From positions 186,001 to 250,000 of the forward strand of contig VTFK01000015.1 in assembly GCA_009617715.1 (NCBI GenBank): DNA of 64,000 nucleotides, in the 5' to 3' direction. This document shows positions 1-12,519 of the stretch, piece by piece. This DNA is from Plectrocnemia conspersa (Eukaryota; Arthropoda; Insecta; Trichoptera; Polycentropodidae). The position numbers and the translations under genes are program-made. The notes beneath the pieces were generated by a model. It had not been told where the DNA came from and did not search any database. It saw nothing but the letters and a program-made list of their open reading frames with translations. The first letter of the stretch is position 1. Each line of letters opens with the position of its first letter.

Positions 1-1510
1 TATGTAATAAAATTTCGATTTACTTTATGTTTGATAACTTATTTTTTAAAGCGGATTTTGCCAGTGCGAGTTCGCCTACACTTTGATTCTATGCGATAAC
101 TCTTAAACTACTTAACTCTAATGGTTGGTTTTTTATGTATAAAGTATAATATGGCTCTAACTTTTGCGTAATTAGCTTTTTTGGCGTATTCTCGGCGACT
201 TTTGTGTCAATGGTTAAAGTTGTTCTTTGCGATTAATTAATTTTTATTTTATTATTACATGCTAAGCTTTAAGCGCAGTTTTTTGATTGCTGAAATTTTA
301 CATTTTTTTATGAAGACAGTCAATCTTATTTTGAAGCTCTAAAAGTCAGACATAAATTTAATCAAAAATATGCGAAATAAGATATACGCATACGATTCGT
401 ACGTCAGAAACATTGGCGAAATAGAGTTATCTTTGATTTAACGACACCTTCAGATCATTAAATTTAACTGCTTGTTTTGCTGAGGAATTCATTGTTATAA
501 TGCGCTTATAAAACATGTGTAAACTCGTAAAGTTTTATTGCCCGCTTAAAAAAATTCCACGATCCGAATTAATCGCGTTCTATTCGAGTCGAGTAAACAA
601 TATATAGTCTACACGATACTCAATTGTTATTTTTATGTTGTATATTGTAGAGATTATTATTAAATTCAACTAACAAAGACATAAACTTCTCCATCTATAT
701 CCGGATTAAATCTGGTAATAATCCCTGAAATTAAAATATCACTGCGTGCCGTCACAAAAGTGCGTGTTCTGGCTCCAAAGTCTTAAGTAAGACGAGTCAC
801 GTAAAATCCACAGGTATTAATTGATAATCAACCCGTAAACGACCGCGAGCATAAGATGTGGTAATTGTGAATTTGGGTCACGTATGACAGACAGCGGAAA
901 ACAACCGTTAGAGCACGTGCTTTGCACATGTAACAAACGTGACGTTTATTAAGCTCGATCGTTTTGGACTTTTATTTTTATATTCACAATTAAATATAAA
1001 TGTTTCAGCTGAATCATTTTTTTAATTTAAAGTATAAAGTCATCAATTAGCGTTTGTATTCTGAGTGGAATTTCTTATTCAGCAAGTTGGTCGCTGTAAA
1101 AGCTTTTTATTACGCAGTTTTATGGTACAAACATATAAATTATACCGATATACAAATAAAATGTTAATGTTACTATCAGGTGGCGGTATCGAATAGAAAA
1201 GTGTCTTTGGTCTTTGGTTCCTCATAGTCAGTTGAGTCAATCGTGTGATTCTTGAAGTCTTTTAAACTGAACAAACGAAAAGAGATCAACCGGACTCGAA
1301 AGCGGGATAACACACAGTATAATCACACAGAATAAAAAAAAGATTAGGTGACTAAATTATTGCTTTAATAATTGTAATTATTGCACAGACACATATATCC
1401 TGAGACATTAATCACTTAAAATTACCGCTGATAAATACTTTTTGTTTGGAAAGGACGCGCGCTAGATAATACATTCTACTCCGCGCACATTATTATTGCT
1501 CTTCAAATTC
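1..1510. other. AT-rich noncoding stretch
   Basis: Both strands are full of stops and no domain, RNA or long repeat is recognisable. A moderately mixed-composition stretch at about 700-960 and 1180-1320 could be unannotated regulatory DNA, but nothing specific supports it. Confidence 0.5.
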
Positions 1511-1517
1511 CTTCGTT

Positions 1518-1600
1518 ACAGATTGCCTAACTAAAAGTCTGGGAATCAATAACCACCAAATTGAAAGTCTGGGAATCGGTGAAATCTTCATACATTTATT
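1518..1600 (-). repeat. Fragment of dispersed SINE-like repeat (body part)
   Basis: The string CTAAAAGTCTGGGAATCA, followed by a short spacer and ATCTTCATA, recurs in diverged form at about 46200-46240. There it is part of a longer repeat that ends in a tRNA-like segment. Here the same core also appears twice in tandem (AAAGTCTGGGAATC at about 1533 and 1564). The minus orientation follows from the 46 kb copy. It is short and diverged, so membership of the family is likely but not certain. Confidence 0.45.
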
Positions 1601-1649
1601 ATTAATTATTAAATAATATGTATAATATATATATTATAACCAATAATTC

Positions 1650-3440
1650 ACTGCAGATGGGATCGCTGCACCCGGTTTTTTAATGATAGTGCGTTTTCGA
1701 TTCCTAACACATTATTTACAAAATAATTAAATCAATCTTAACTTTTTGTACACACTTTTTTTCTATAAAATCTGTTAAGGGTGTCATAAAAACTAATGGA
1801 TTTATATCCCTCATATTTACAACGAAACAAAGCAGTCTTTAGCCTCCATAACAAGACAATAAATCATCAGTTAAAACGAGATCTATTACGTCGACGTACA
1901 ATAACGAAAAAATATTCAATTTTCTAAGTACAACCGCTAGATGCAATTCTTAGAACTATACCTAAAAAAATAGTCAACCAAAATATTATTTTAGAGCAAA
2001 CAAATAAAATTCCATTGTGGCAATTTCGATCAAAATATACTTGCTCCAATGGCTAGAGAATAAAAAATTCAATTCTGTCTTAAGTCACCTGCATTAATAA
2101 AAATAACAAGACATAATAGGGACGTCACCTTTCCCTGATTGTATCGAATGTAAGCTAAAGAGAAACTGACATAGAACTTAACTTTTATTTGGCACTTTAC
2201 TTTGCACTTTAATTAAAACCTTTACTTAAACAAAGATTTCGCTTATGATTCTACTTGAAATCTAATTAAGCAAAGCTACGCCAATTCGACAAAGATGACC
2301 CTTCGAAGCCTAAGAAAAGCAGCCGCTTTCTATTCTAGCATATGATTTGGTCGGCCAGGTTACAAAATTTAATACTGCAAATATATTTTTTACATCTAGT
2401 AAAAATACTGTTGTATCTTTATTTAAACTTATGTTTTTCTGTATTTAATTTTTTTTATAGTATTTGATCGCCTTAAAACAATTCACTAATTGTGCAATTT
2501 GTGCATACGTCTCAACTTAAAAAAAATAATGGTTCAGTGCATAATATTATTATTATTTTTTTTTATTATTTTTTGTTTTAATGTTCGACGGTGATAGAAA
2601 AATGGCATCATATTCTTAAATATTTTTTATTTAAAATTCTCTGTAAGTAATTACATATATTCGTTATTAATAAACTGTGATCAATAAAAGTGACATTGTT
2701 TTAAAAATTTACTTTGTGTTTTGCGGGTTTAGAGTTATTACCGGTAGGCTTTTAAAGTTTTAGAGAATATGAATAAAAATTGTGGTATCGTTAAAATTTA
2801 TTAAAACAGTTTTCTGTCAGTAGTAAAATTGACAAACTCGGCGTAATCAATATGTTTCTTGTAATCTTTATTTATAATTAAAAATATTATTGTTAAAAGT
2901 AAAAGCAAAGTTTAAAACATATTATTAGATAAAAAAGTGAATCAGTATAAAAATTTATTTGCTACTTGATTACACATATACAAATAATATACTAAATATT
3001 CAATCAAAATTTATGTCGGTTTTAACGGTTTGGTATTTTTCAATATGAAACATATTTGTGACATTCATAAATATGCATCACCTCGCAAATATTGTACATT
3101 TACTTGTATTCAAGAATTTTCTATATTAGTAGGTAAAATTATATACGAGCATATATCAACACTAATTAAAATTTATCGAACACTTGTTTTGTATTCAACC
3201 TATTTTTTTTATTTATAAAAATATTTTTTTAAGTTTATTGCTTAACTTTAAATCAGTTAATTTGTTTTAAATAAAATTAATCGAAGCTTAAAACACGTCA
3301 ATATATTTACAAAACAAACAAAAACACGTGTCACATATTTTTTCTTGTGAAATACTAAATCAACAACTTTGTTCTCGGTTATCAATCTGTACTATTATAA
3401 AATATCTTGATCGCAAAATTTAATTTTTGCTCACCTTACA
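1650..3440. other. AT-rich noncoding stretch
   Basis: Extremely AT-rich sequence with T-rich and ATT-type simple repeats around 2540-2580. The open frames are stop-limited and low complexity. Nothing recognisable is seen. Confidence 0.5.
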
Positions 3441-3449
3441 AGACAACCC

Positions 3450-3925
3450 TCAAGCCTCCGCGTCTCGACTAATGCGATTCGTACCTGGCGGTGTAGTAAA
3501 ATAATAAACCGAAACAAACAATCGTCGACGGAGTAATTACACGGCGCTAATTCATATTACCTCTGAGGTAGCAGAGTGCGCAGAGTGCGAATTAATCTGT
3601 GGCAAATGACGCGCCTCAAATTCGGTGCACGGGTCATTCCCGCAAGCAAAAATGGGCCCGGGTCGTGATTTAATTACTTACACCAGGACCGGAGTGGCGG
3701 CACGGCTTGGCACCGGGCTGCCTGCGTGACACTCGGACGGGGGCCATTAATTTTCTCGGCTTCGATCGCCATTTTGTTTACGTTTTTCATCTCGCCGCTG
3801 ATTTATGGCGGCCATTAAGACCGAATCCGCGAGCGGAGAACGCGTCTCGCGATTTATGGCGGCCAAAGTGTTTTCATAACTTGGTCGGGCTTAAACAATT
3901 CCGGGACTCCAGGAGTTTTGTGGGT
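3450..3925. promoter_or_regulatory. GC-rich island, putative cis-regulatory block
   Basis: Composition switches abruptly from AT-rich filler to mixed, GC-richer sequence. A 15-base direct repeat GATTTATGGCGGCCA occurs at 3800-3814 and 3851-3865, and the TTTATGG core resembles posterior-Hox-type sites. GCCATTAA occurs next to both a GGGG run and the first copy. An open frame of 118 codons begins at 3707 but runs out of the island into AT-rich lysine/asparagine-rich sequence and matches no family I know, so I do not call it a gene. The regulatory role is inferred from composition and motifs only. Confidence 0.4.
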
Positions 3926-6900
3926 GAAGATGGATATCGACAGATTGAAAAAATTGAGTCAAATAAGCTGCTGATATTTCGAAATAAAAATGATAACATT
4001 AACGTGTTAACGCTTCAAAGTGATGAGAAAGAAAGAGAAAAGTCAAAAAGGTCAGTGGCTTAAGTACAACGATATTTTTTTTATTAAATTCGAATAAACC
4101 TTTAAAGTTTTCTTTGGGGGATCAAATATAGTAATTATTATAATTACAAATGATTTCAAAGCTTTACTTATTTTCTCAAAAACTTAAGTTGACGGGAGTT
4201 TATATTAAAATTTATGAGAATAAAATAGTGTCCATTACATTAACAAAATGTAGATGCTTTAAATATATAGATGCATACCTGGACTACAATTTAATAAGCT
4301 CATTTCTGAACTTCCAAAATTGCTTGTCGCCATCGCAGACATTATACTGGTAATAAATAGAAACAAAAATAAAATAATAAATATTAACAAGTAATCATAC
4401 TTTTTATTGTAAAGATTAGAGAGTTATAACTTTAAATACTATTATTTTGGATTTTGAAAAAAAAAAAAATTTTTTTTAAAAAAAAATGGTCTTGTTTTTT
4501 GACTAATAATTTTATTTAATTAGAATGATCTTTTCTAATGGTTATTATATAAAAATTATGTATATTTTCCATACTTTTATCTTGTATCATTTAGGATTAC
4601 TTTTTTTTTATATAAGATAGGCATTTGTCAAGAAAGGCCTATTTGTTTGTATAATAAGGTTTTATTCTATGCGGTAAGTGCACTCTTTTTATTAAAGATT
4701 TGATCTTTGGGCCGCAATAGCAACAAACCATTTAAAGCGAAGCTCAAAAATACGTTTATTAAATTCAATCTTAAAGTCTAGATGTAAATTTTTTAACGCT
4801 AGATAAGTTACAGGCCTGTTAACTTTGGGTAGAAAAAAATTAACTGTAGCATATTTTTGGTAGATTAGTATTAGCTAGTTATTAAAAGATTTCTGTAACT
4901 TCTTCGCGATTGGTTTAAGACCATAAGCACTCGATGCTGTTTTATCAGCGTATACATATATAAATGCGTATTTTTATAACTTTGGGATATCGTTCGTAAT
5001 AAGATAAAGGAAAACGGTTACTAAATAGCATAAAGTATTATTTAATTACCCAACTGTACCAAAATAAAGAAAAAGGGTTACATTTAACGTGTTGTAGGTA
5101 CAAACTGGCTTTTGCGTATTGTAGATGTACTATTTGCACTCCCTCAATACTAGTGATTTGCCGGAGCAGGCTTTTGCTGCTTCATTAATTAAGGCTACAT
5201 GTGGTTTTGTAGAAATATATTATATCTATGCTTATTTATTATATATTATATATACGTTCTGCGAGTTGCTTAAAAGCAGATATAAATAGCTTTTGCGAAG
5301 TAGACTTCTTGTATATCTAATGATCGCGATTTAGTTAAAGTTCATTTTTGAAAAACATGTCTCGAAACTAGTGAAAATTACGTAATTTTAAGTATTTTTT
5401 TTCCTTTTTGCTTATGCGTGTTAAAATTAATCCGGGGATTTGGTTATTTACGAGTTTTTGACGTTATATCAAGATCTTTATACGATGATTCTTAATAAAT
5501 AAAACAATGTCCCAAATAAGTAATAATGCATCTTATAGAAAACTATTAAATACTTCATAATGATTATTATTAGAAACAATAACATTAAACTGATATTGTA
5601 ACATGATTATTATTTCCCTATCATATAAAAACAGACAGTACCTTAAGAATTACTGCAGATCGATCTAATCAAGATAAGTCTATATAATATATTTTTACAA
5701 AGATTATAAACAATCTTATTAGACAGTGGGATGTAGATTTAAATAACGGTTGTAGGAAAGTTCACCGATTCTACACTTGATGGCCGATGATTTATTTATT
5801 AAAAACCATGAAAGGTCAGTTAACGTATCTAATTTCTTAGTTTGACATTTAATCCATCAAATAAATATAAAATTGATCTTTATAATATTGATGGAGCGAT
5901 TTAATATGGGACAAGGACCTTTCATTTCCTTTTCACAACCGCGCCGGCCGATTAATAATTTTTATCATCTCCCAAGTTATATCTAATTGTTTTTTTTTTA
6001 ATAATAGTTTTGTAAGCGATTCTAGTTTTATCTTTTTATTGTCTCACTTTCCGGTTGGTGAACTTTAAATTTTATTGCCCCATCCTATATACGGATTGCT
6101 TTATCATCTCGTATTCGTTATTGAAATAATAATTTATTAATTATTTTCTCCGAGGGTTTCATTAAATATTATTCACAAACATCGTCGCTTGAATTATTGC
6201 TACCGTCTTTGAATGAAAATTTGTTCGAAGGTTACACCGAACAATGAACTAAACATGTCAAAACCCAACGTAGGTCCTTTCCTAGGGTTAATTACACGTC
6301 CATGCGAAATTTTAGCTTTCGAGCTTTCTCGTTGCGTTTGTAAACCAAATACGTATTACACAAAGCGACATTTTGAGGTCTCTTAATTATAGAGTCGGAA
6401 TTGAAATTTTGTAAATAAATTGAATAAATATTAACAACAGTTGAAAATTAAATTAAAGAGCCGTCAATAAATTTAAGAACTAAACGGTAATATTCATTAC
6501 CGTTATTAATTTGATTTTCTGTCTTTACGTTTATATAATAATAAATAATCAATTTAAACTTATGAAATTTTAATAAAACGCTTTTTTAATTTACTATTAA
6601 CTTAATTGTACCCTTAGTTTCTGAAAGCTATTATTTTTGCAAAATACAACTAAATTCAGGTTTATTCTAGAATTAATTATGGTATTACTTTACTGAAACC
6701 AATTGTTCTTACAAACTAAAAGCATGAATACATTTTTTTACTACAAATAAAATATAACAATTCAACTTGAGCGATTATAAAAGTGGAGAAAGAGATAAAA
6801 TAACTCAAGAATCGAAAGCCTCTTTTGTTTCATTACCTCTTTGACCAACCGCCCATTTCTGTTTCAGAAAGTTTCAAGTGCTCGGGTTGATTAAAGCTTT

Positions 6901-7170
6901 TCAATTTTCTATACAATACCGTGAAAGCTAAGTACACCTCTTTTGTAGGGAAACTAGACCGGAAATGAAAATGGAAGTTGTAGAGTCTGATATAGTAGAT
7001 GTCAAGTTATATTTAATCTTCGGGCTTCGGCCAAACACTCAAATCCATTTGCAATATGATGCACAAATATTTGCAACAGAATAAGTGAAAAGCTACGGGA
7101 TGACTATTGAGTTTAAAAACATATTATATGAATCATGTTTATTAGTATGTATAATGCATAAAATTTGAGT
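3926..7170. other. AT-rich noncoding stretch
   Basis: Holds a long A-then-T-then-A homopolymer block at about 4457-4487 and scattered AT simple repeats. Slightly mixed pockets at 5090-5200 and 5920-6380 show no coding potential. No gene, RNA or mobile-element end is recognised. Confidence 0.5.
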
Positions 7171-7182
7171 AAGAAACTTTTC

Positions 7183-7216
7183 AAGCACGCGAAATAATCT
7201 TTTTCGCGATAAGAGT
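7183..7216. repeat. 34-bp hairpin-forming repeat, copy 1
   Basis: Identical over 34 bases to 7864-7897. It contains a 7-bp stem, CGCGAAA / TTTCGCG, around a 7-base loop. Surrounding sequence is not duplicated, so this is a short isolated repeat rather than part of a longer duplication. Confidence 0.7.
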
Positions 7217-7678
7217 AACACAAATTTAACAAAGCACCCTTTTCGACGGTCAAAACTTTTGATAAAAGAAAAGTTAATAATATTATACAATAGAACAAAG
7301 ATGTATATATATAAATGTAAAATATTACGTAATGTATATTCGTCGAAAGGGAGTACGATATAACAAATTTACTGAAATGTGTCTTTGGAACAAATTGGCT
7401 ATTGCATTGCGAATCTAATAGTCATCGTTGAATGTAAAGACTCAGTTGGCCGTGGAATGTATTGAAATCTTTGTGTAATATCAAACGACCGACCAAGCAG
7501 AAACTGTACGTACAGAATCGCGTCAAAGTACGATAATGTCACTATAAATTTAATAACAATACATCATAAATATATTGTGCTACCAGTTAAATACTTTATT
7601 TAAAAGGTAGCCTAACTTATCTAGCATACCATATATTTATGTAATGTAATGTCTATAGTAAGTTGTTTAATACATTTT

Positions 7679-7743
7679 GCTAAAGTGTATTTTAGATGTA
7701 AATAAATAAATAAATTTTAAAGCTAAAGTGTATTTTAGATGTG
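7679..7743 (+). repeat. 21-bp direct repeat pair, 43-bp period
   Basis: GCTAAAGTGTATTTTAGATGT occurs at 7679 and again at 7722, separated by an AAAT-rich spacer. It resembles a local replication-slippage duplication and lies between the two 34-bp hairpin repeats. Confidence 0.7.
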
Positions 7744-7863
7744 TGAAGAACAATAAAACGTTAATTTACACTGTACTTTTTCGAGATAAAATGTATTGCA
7801 TTGACTCATTACGTTTGAAATCCATATAATAGATTAAGCTTTTAGTGCATCACAAAGAATCGG

Positions 7864-7897
7864 AAGCACGCGAAATAATCTTTTTCGCGATAAGAGT
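7864..7897. repeat. 34-bp hairpin-forming repeat, copy 2
   Basis: Exact second copy of the CGCGAAA-stem hairpin found at 7183-7216, 681 bases downstream in the same orientation. It shows no decay relative to copy 1, although the neighbouring sequence differs. Confidence 0.7.
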
Positions 7898-7984
7898 TAT
7901 GTTAAGCTTTATTAGCAATTGTATTTTAGTATACTTCTTTTGGGCTTTAATGCCCAAGAGGGGTGACTTTGCTGGCGTATCGAA

Positions 7985-8225
7985 TTGTATTATTGTCAGC
8001 AGCTGGGATATGTTTGAATGTGTTCTTGTGATGCTCTTTGGACGATCCGCTGATGTCTCTCGTGTCTCTCAACTCATCTTTGCTGCTGTAACTCCAAGGC
8101 GTCTCTTTTCTTTGTGACTAAGTGTCACATCTTTTTTATTGCTGGTTTGAAACAGCTGTCAGATTGCAGATAAGAATATTTGCGAGCCAATTTCATCGCT
8201 TCTTAGACACAACTCCGAGATGTGT
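7985..8225. repeat. Diverged dispersed repeat, copy A
   Basis: Shares several ordered blocks with 54360-54550: a CCGCT..GTCTCTCGTGT block, a GTGAC(A/T)AAGTGT..ATCTTTT block and a final CAATTTCATCGC block. The order and rough spacing are the same, so this is one old repeat family. A 90-codon plus-strand open frame at 7845-8117 overlaps it but has no recognisable domain. The class of element is unknown. Confidence 0.5.
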
Positions 8226-8230
8226 TTACG

Positions 8231-9685
8231 CTTTAAGAGAAACATTCTAGATAGCCTCTGCGGCGATCACTAACCAAGAGTAAAATAACAATAGTAATAT
8301 ACGCGGAATAAAATGTATTGATTAGTGCGCGTTCTTTTTAAATTAATTAGTTTTTGACATATCTTATAGGTGATGAAGGTATTAAGACGAATGTGCTATT
8401 GAGTGGTCGATGCAATATTTACAATTATTGACGCCAGAATTTGGTTACGAGTTCTCTCTTGCATTGTTGTGTTAATATACTGTGTTGACCACTTTTAAAC
8501 CGCGTTGATCTCTCTTTTTGATTATTTTTATGGACGTTAAAGTAACCATACTTCAATATAGTTTAATTACTTGAATAAATTTGAGTAATAAAATATAGAT
8601 TGTACGTATTATTATATGTTATATATACGCAATATATAATTTTATTACTTAATCTAAATTATGTAGTTTAGGATGATCTGACGGATATTATGAACTTGAT
8701 TTAATTTTATAAAGCGGATATTTCTCTTTCTGGTCATCGCAAGTTGAATTATTTTGAATTAATTCAATGTACTTGTAACGAATACTATCTAAAAATAAAT
8801 CAAAGAAATTTGATATTTGATACAAAAGCTCTAGGCTTACGATAAGCATTTGATACAACAAACTGCATTTTTAAAAGATGTTTTAGTGAATGTGTATTAC
8901 CAGCAAACATATATTTTTATTTCAGAATACATTTTTGCCTGAAGAGTTGTATTTCTACTAGCAAAAATATAATTTTAATGTCAGGCAAAAATTATATATT
9001 ATGTATTTTTTTAAACACATGTTTATGTTATTAAAGTAAATTAAATAATTATTACAATAGTGCCTTATTTTAAATGAAAAGTTTTTTTTTATTCGAATTA
9101 ATAAATTGGTAATACAACTTTACCGATGTGCTATAAAATATGAATTAAAAAATGAACTATGAACCACTACCACTTTGATCGACTCTAGGCATCATCAAAC
9201 TAGTTGAACACGTATGTGTATCAATACAGTTTTAGTGTTATTGACCAGTTGAATTTTAAATCATTTTTGATATATTTATACTGACTTAGTAAGTAAAATT
9301 TCAATAAAAAATACAAATTTATGATAACGAGACAATTTTTTTCAGTGCGTTTGTAGGTTTTTAACTTTTTTATAAGACAATTTTATTACAACAAAAAATA
9401 TATTTTTGTAGTAAATTATTGCGTTAAAACGTATTCATTTTCATTTATTTGTGTATAATATAGTATATTTTTTGTACAATATTGACTTTAATTTGAAGGC
9501 TTTATTGTATAATTTTTTCTATGTTGAAAATGATTTTGAGTATTATTGTTTGAAATAGACTCTTTTAAGATTATTATTAATATAAACTCTTATCAAGTTT
9601 ATGAATATGTTTTTGCGTTTAATATATGTCCTATACTGTAACGTTGCAGGCTCTTGCACCATATGGTTCCAATAGTGTTCCTTTA
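8231..9685. other. AT-rich noncoding stretch with small palindromes
   Basis: Includes a 12-bp inverted repeat (ATTTTTGCCTGA at 8931-8942 with its complement at 8981-8992). The enclosed TTCTACTAGCAAAAATATAA resembles sequence beside palindromes at 22.0 and 22.26 kb, suggesting a small dispersed palindromic repeat. Otherwise nothing is recognisable. Confidence 0.45.
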
Positions 9686-9689
9686 AAGT

Positions 9690-10030
9690 GTTTCTTCTCG
9701 AGAATTTTCATTTAGAGATAAATTTTCTGACTTTTCGAAAAATTATTTTTTTGTAGTCTTGTTGTCGATTAAATCAACACATAACGACAGGATTTTTTCC
9801 ACCGCTGAAATTTTTTTAACAAAAAAATAAACGAGGATGTTTGATTCTACTTTGAATTACATGTGTTTTTTAAATGGTTATTTAAAGAAAAGTATGCTAT
9901 AATATATCTGCAATACTTTACTGTATTACATAAATTTTTTTATTAATCAAAATTTGTCGAGAATTCTCGATAAATTGAGAACTCTTATTTCACGAGAAAT
10001 GAAAATCATCGAGAAATCAGAATGCCTAGT
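9690..10030. mobile_element. Inverted-repeat element, MITE-like
   Basis: The left end (TTCTCGAGAATTTTCATTT near 9696) reappears as its approximate reverse complement near 9995-10015 (AAATGAAAATCATCGAGAAA), giving a roughly 330-bp inverted-repeat unit without coding sequence. CGAGAATTCTCGAT lies inside the right arm. The CTCGAGAA-rich ends recall hAT-type nonautonomous elements, but I could not define exact termini or a target-site duplication. Confidence 0.35.
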
Positions 10031-10124
10031 CTGATAGTAGTTAAGCGTTAATACAACCCATCTTTCTATTAATACTGTTTACAGCAAAGCTTTCAAAATG
10101 TTTCCAAATATGAGTTTAGCAAGC

Positions 10125-10610
10125 CAATTGCCAAACGATTTAACCGTACATTATCACGTTGCGAGAGGCAACGCGGCGGGCGATTTAATTAAATTTACCA
10201 TATGCGCTGACAGTATTAAACCCGCGGTCCTGGACTCTCCGCACAAACATAAAGAGAACTCCCCTTAAACGATTTTTGAATCTCCTCTCTCTCTCCCGGC
10301 ACGGACACTTAACACCCCATTAAGTCGGCAATGCAATCCGACGGGCGCCCCATTTAAAACACGCCGCCGGTAAGCAAACTAATCATGGCGCAATTGCAAA
10401 ATCCAATCCTGCGCAAAGTAATTACAACGTGCAAGTCCCATTCGGTTTTGTGACTTGGGCGTGACGACAAATTAAGTTTTCTCGCCTCTACTTTTGTTTG
10501 GGGGCCTAAGTGAGACTGAGCCGAGCGGTAAGCTCGACGGTCGCGAATTAATCTAATGGAAAATGCTCGCACGACTTAAATGCTTGATGGATGCTGCTGC
10601 AATAGAAGCA
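10125..10610. promoter_or_regulatory. GC-rich island, putative cis-regulatory block
   Basis: Dense, non-repetitive, GC-richer sequence with homeodomain-like TTTAATTAAATT, AATTAATCTAAT and GTAATTACAA sites and a short CT run near 10285. Boundaries with AT-rich flanks are sharp. A 72-codon minus-strand open frame inside has no recognisable domain and is probably chance. Confidence 0.4.
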
Positions 10611-10619
10611 GAAACGAAG

Positions 10620-12380
10620 GGTGTTTATTATATACATAAGTATGTATGTGTGTTATATATTGCGTGTTCTATGTTTCTCCCCGTTTAATATTCTTACAAT
10701 GAGTAGGATTTGCACAAGTATAACCCAATACTGTAAAATACTATATTAGTTAAATTATCAACTTATATTTATAAATTAGGAATAGTGAACCTTAAACTAT
10801 TATTAGGTTCTAAACATCTTACTATTTTTTTACATAATAAATTGATTATAAGAAGGAACTTTTAAAATTAATGAATAATTTTAAACACATGTAAAATATT
10901 ATTTAATAATTTGATTCTAAATATTATTAAATTCTATAATAAATAATAAACCCTTAATCATCTTAAGCTATTATGATGTGAAAGAATATGGTTTTTATAA
11001 GTAAAAATGATACTTAAGTGTATCTCGAAAGTTCAGACATGTATATTCAATCAATATTATTGCTAATATTGCTGTTAATCAGCCGCGTATGGTGAGATAC
11101 ATTTCTTTTCGCTCGCTCTCGTGTTAAGTGACGAGAGTGAGTGAGAAGCTATACTTAGCAATACTTAGCTATATAAAATATTTTAGTCTCTTGTACGTAT
11201 TGCAGTAGCACGTAATCGTCACTGTTCAGCTCATCTTTCAACTTTCAACTAAAAAAATAATAGTTGAAGATGGCACAGTTGACTTTTAAATGGCAGTCAG
11301 AATTACATAGACAAATATCAAGTGGCTACTGTTTATTGTTTGGGAGGAGTTCTTGTAACAGGCAGAAGCGTGTTTTTTCAATTTTAAAGTGCAGATTAAA
11401 AACTTTCTAACAATAAGCTACTTTCACTCATCTAGAACATCTTACATGTACTCAACAAAGACAAAATAAAAGTTTATTACCATGATTCCATATAGCTCAT
11501 ATTTTCAACTAATAAATCATTTACTTTTAAAACGTAGATATGCGTGACACATTTTAGATGTGGTGCATATATACATATTTACATTCAAGTTAATATCTAC
11601 TGGTAGCTATATCCTGATAAATATAGGGGATATGCCTTTATCAATTATTTTAAAAACAAAAACAGGACAAATTTGAGCTTTTTCAAATACAGTTATTATT
11701 ATGAGACAGCACTAATCAGAGTTTTTGTTTTTTGTTCCTAGACAAGCATTTTTTTTATTAAATGGCATTAATTCAAATGAGGTTTTTTATGACATTATTC
11801 TTTTCTATTTTTTTAAATTCCTAAAGTTCTCTATTCAGATAAACAACAAATTGTGTTACACTTACAAAAAATTATTTTTTTTTTTATATTAGATTAAATA
11901 TTTTTATGTATTTAGTTATAAAATTACTAATTGAAACTACTATTTTTAAATGTTTCTTTAAAATTTTAATAAAATTTGTTAATAGAATGTGTAAAAAATG
12001 TACAAATATTTCAGTTTCAATGAAAAATGGTAAAATATTTTTTATTTAATTTGTACTTAAATAGTAAACGATTACAGTTATCGAAATTTTGAATTTTTGC
12101 TACTATTTTATTAAATATTTTTTATTTATAATGTTTATAAGCATGTATATGTATATTATATTAATATATTTTTAATAGAAATAACTTTTATTTACAATAC
12201 AAATAGAACAATAGTTTATTTTATAATTAAGTTAAAAGAGTTAACAAGCTCATAAATCACCGCGACACTGAAGTGTGTTCGTTTTTTATTTTTTCGCATT
12301 CCAACTGACATTGAAGACGACAAGAAATTGTTGAGTCAAAATAAAATATCTTTATTAACACCTGGCTACAAAATATATTC
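10620..12380. other. AT-rich noncoding stretch with two hairpins
   Basis: Contains a hairpin at about 11112-11144 (CTCGCTCTCGT with ACGAGAGTGAG, one wobble) and another at about 11232-11273 (TTCAACTA with TAGTTGAA plus flanking pairs). GCGTATGGTGAGATA near 11087 recurs inverted near 45840, hinting at another old repeat. No gene is seen. Confidence 0.45.
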
Positions 12381-12519
12381 ATAGATTCTTGCTAAAAATA
12401 TTTTTATTTTATGTAATAAACCAGTTCGTAGATTTATGTATAAAAATAATGTATGCTTATAATAAATCTTGCTTATTTACAATAGAATTAAATTTTCATT
12501 TTAGTTCATTTTATAGCAG

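Noticed and set aside
3555..3580. TGAGGTAG string suggesting a let-7-like microRNA seed
   Set aside because: Only the seed matches, there is no hairpin of microRNA length, and the rest of the mature sequence is absent.
3707..4063. 118-codon open frame, the longest in the window
   Set aside because: It spans the edge of a GC-rich island into AT-rich DNA, its second half becomes Lys/Asn-rich as AT composition dictates, and no domain is recognisable.
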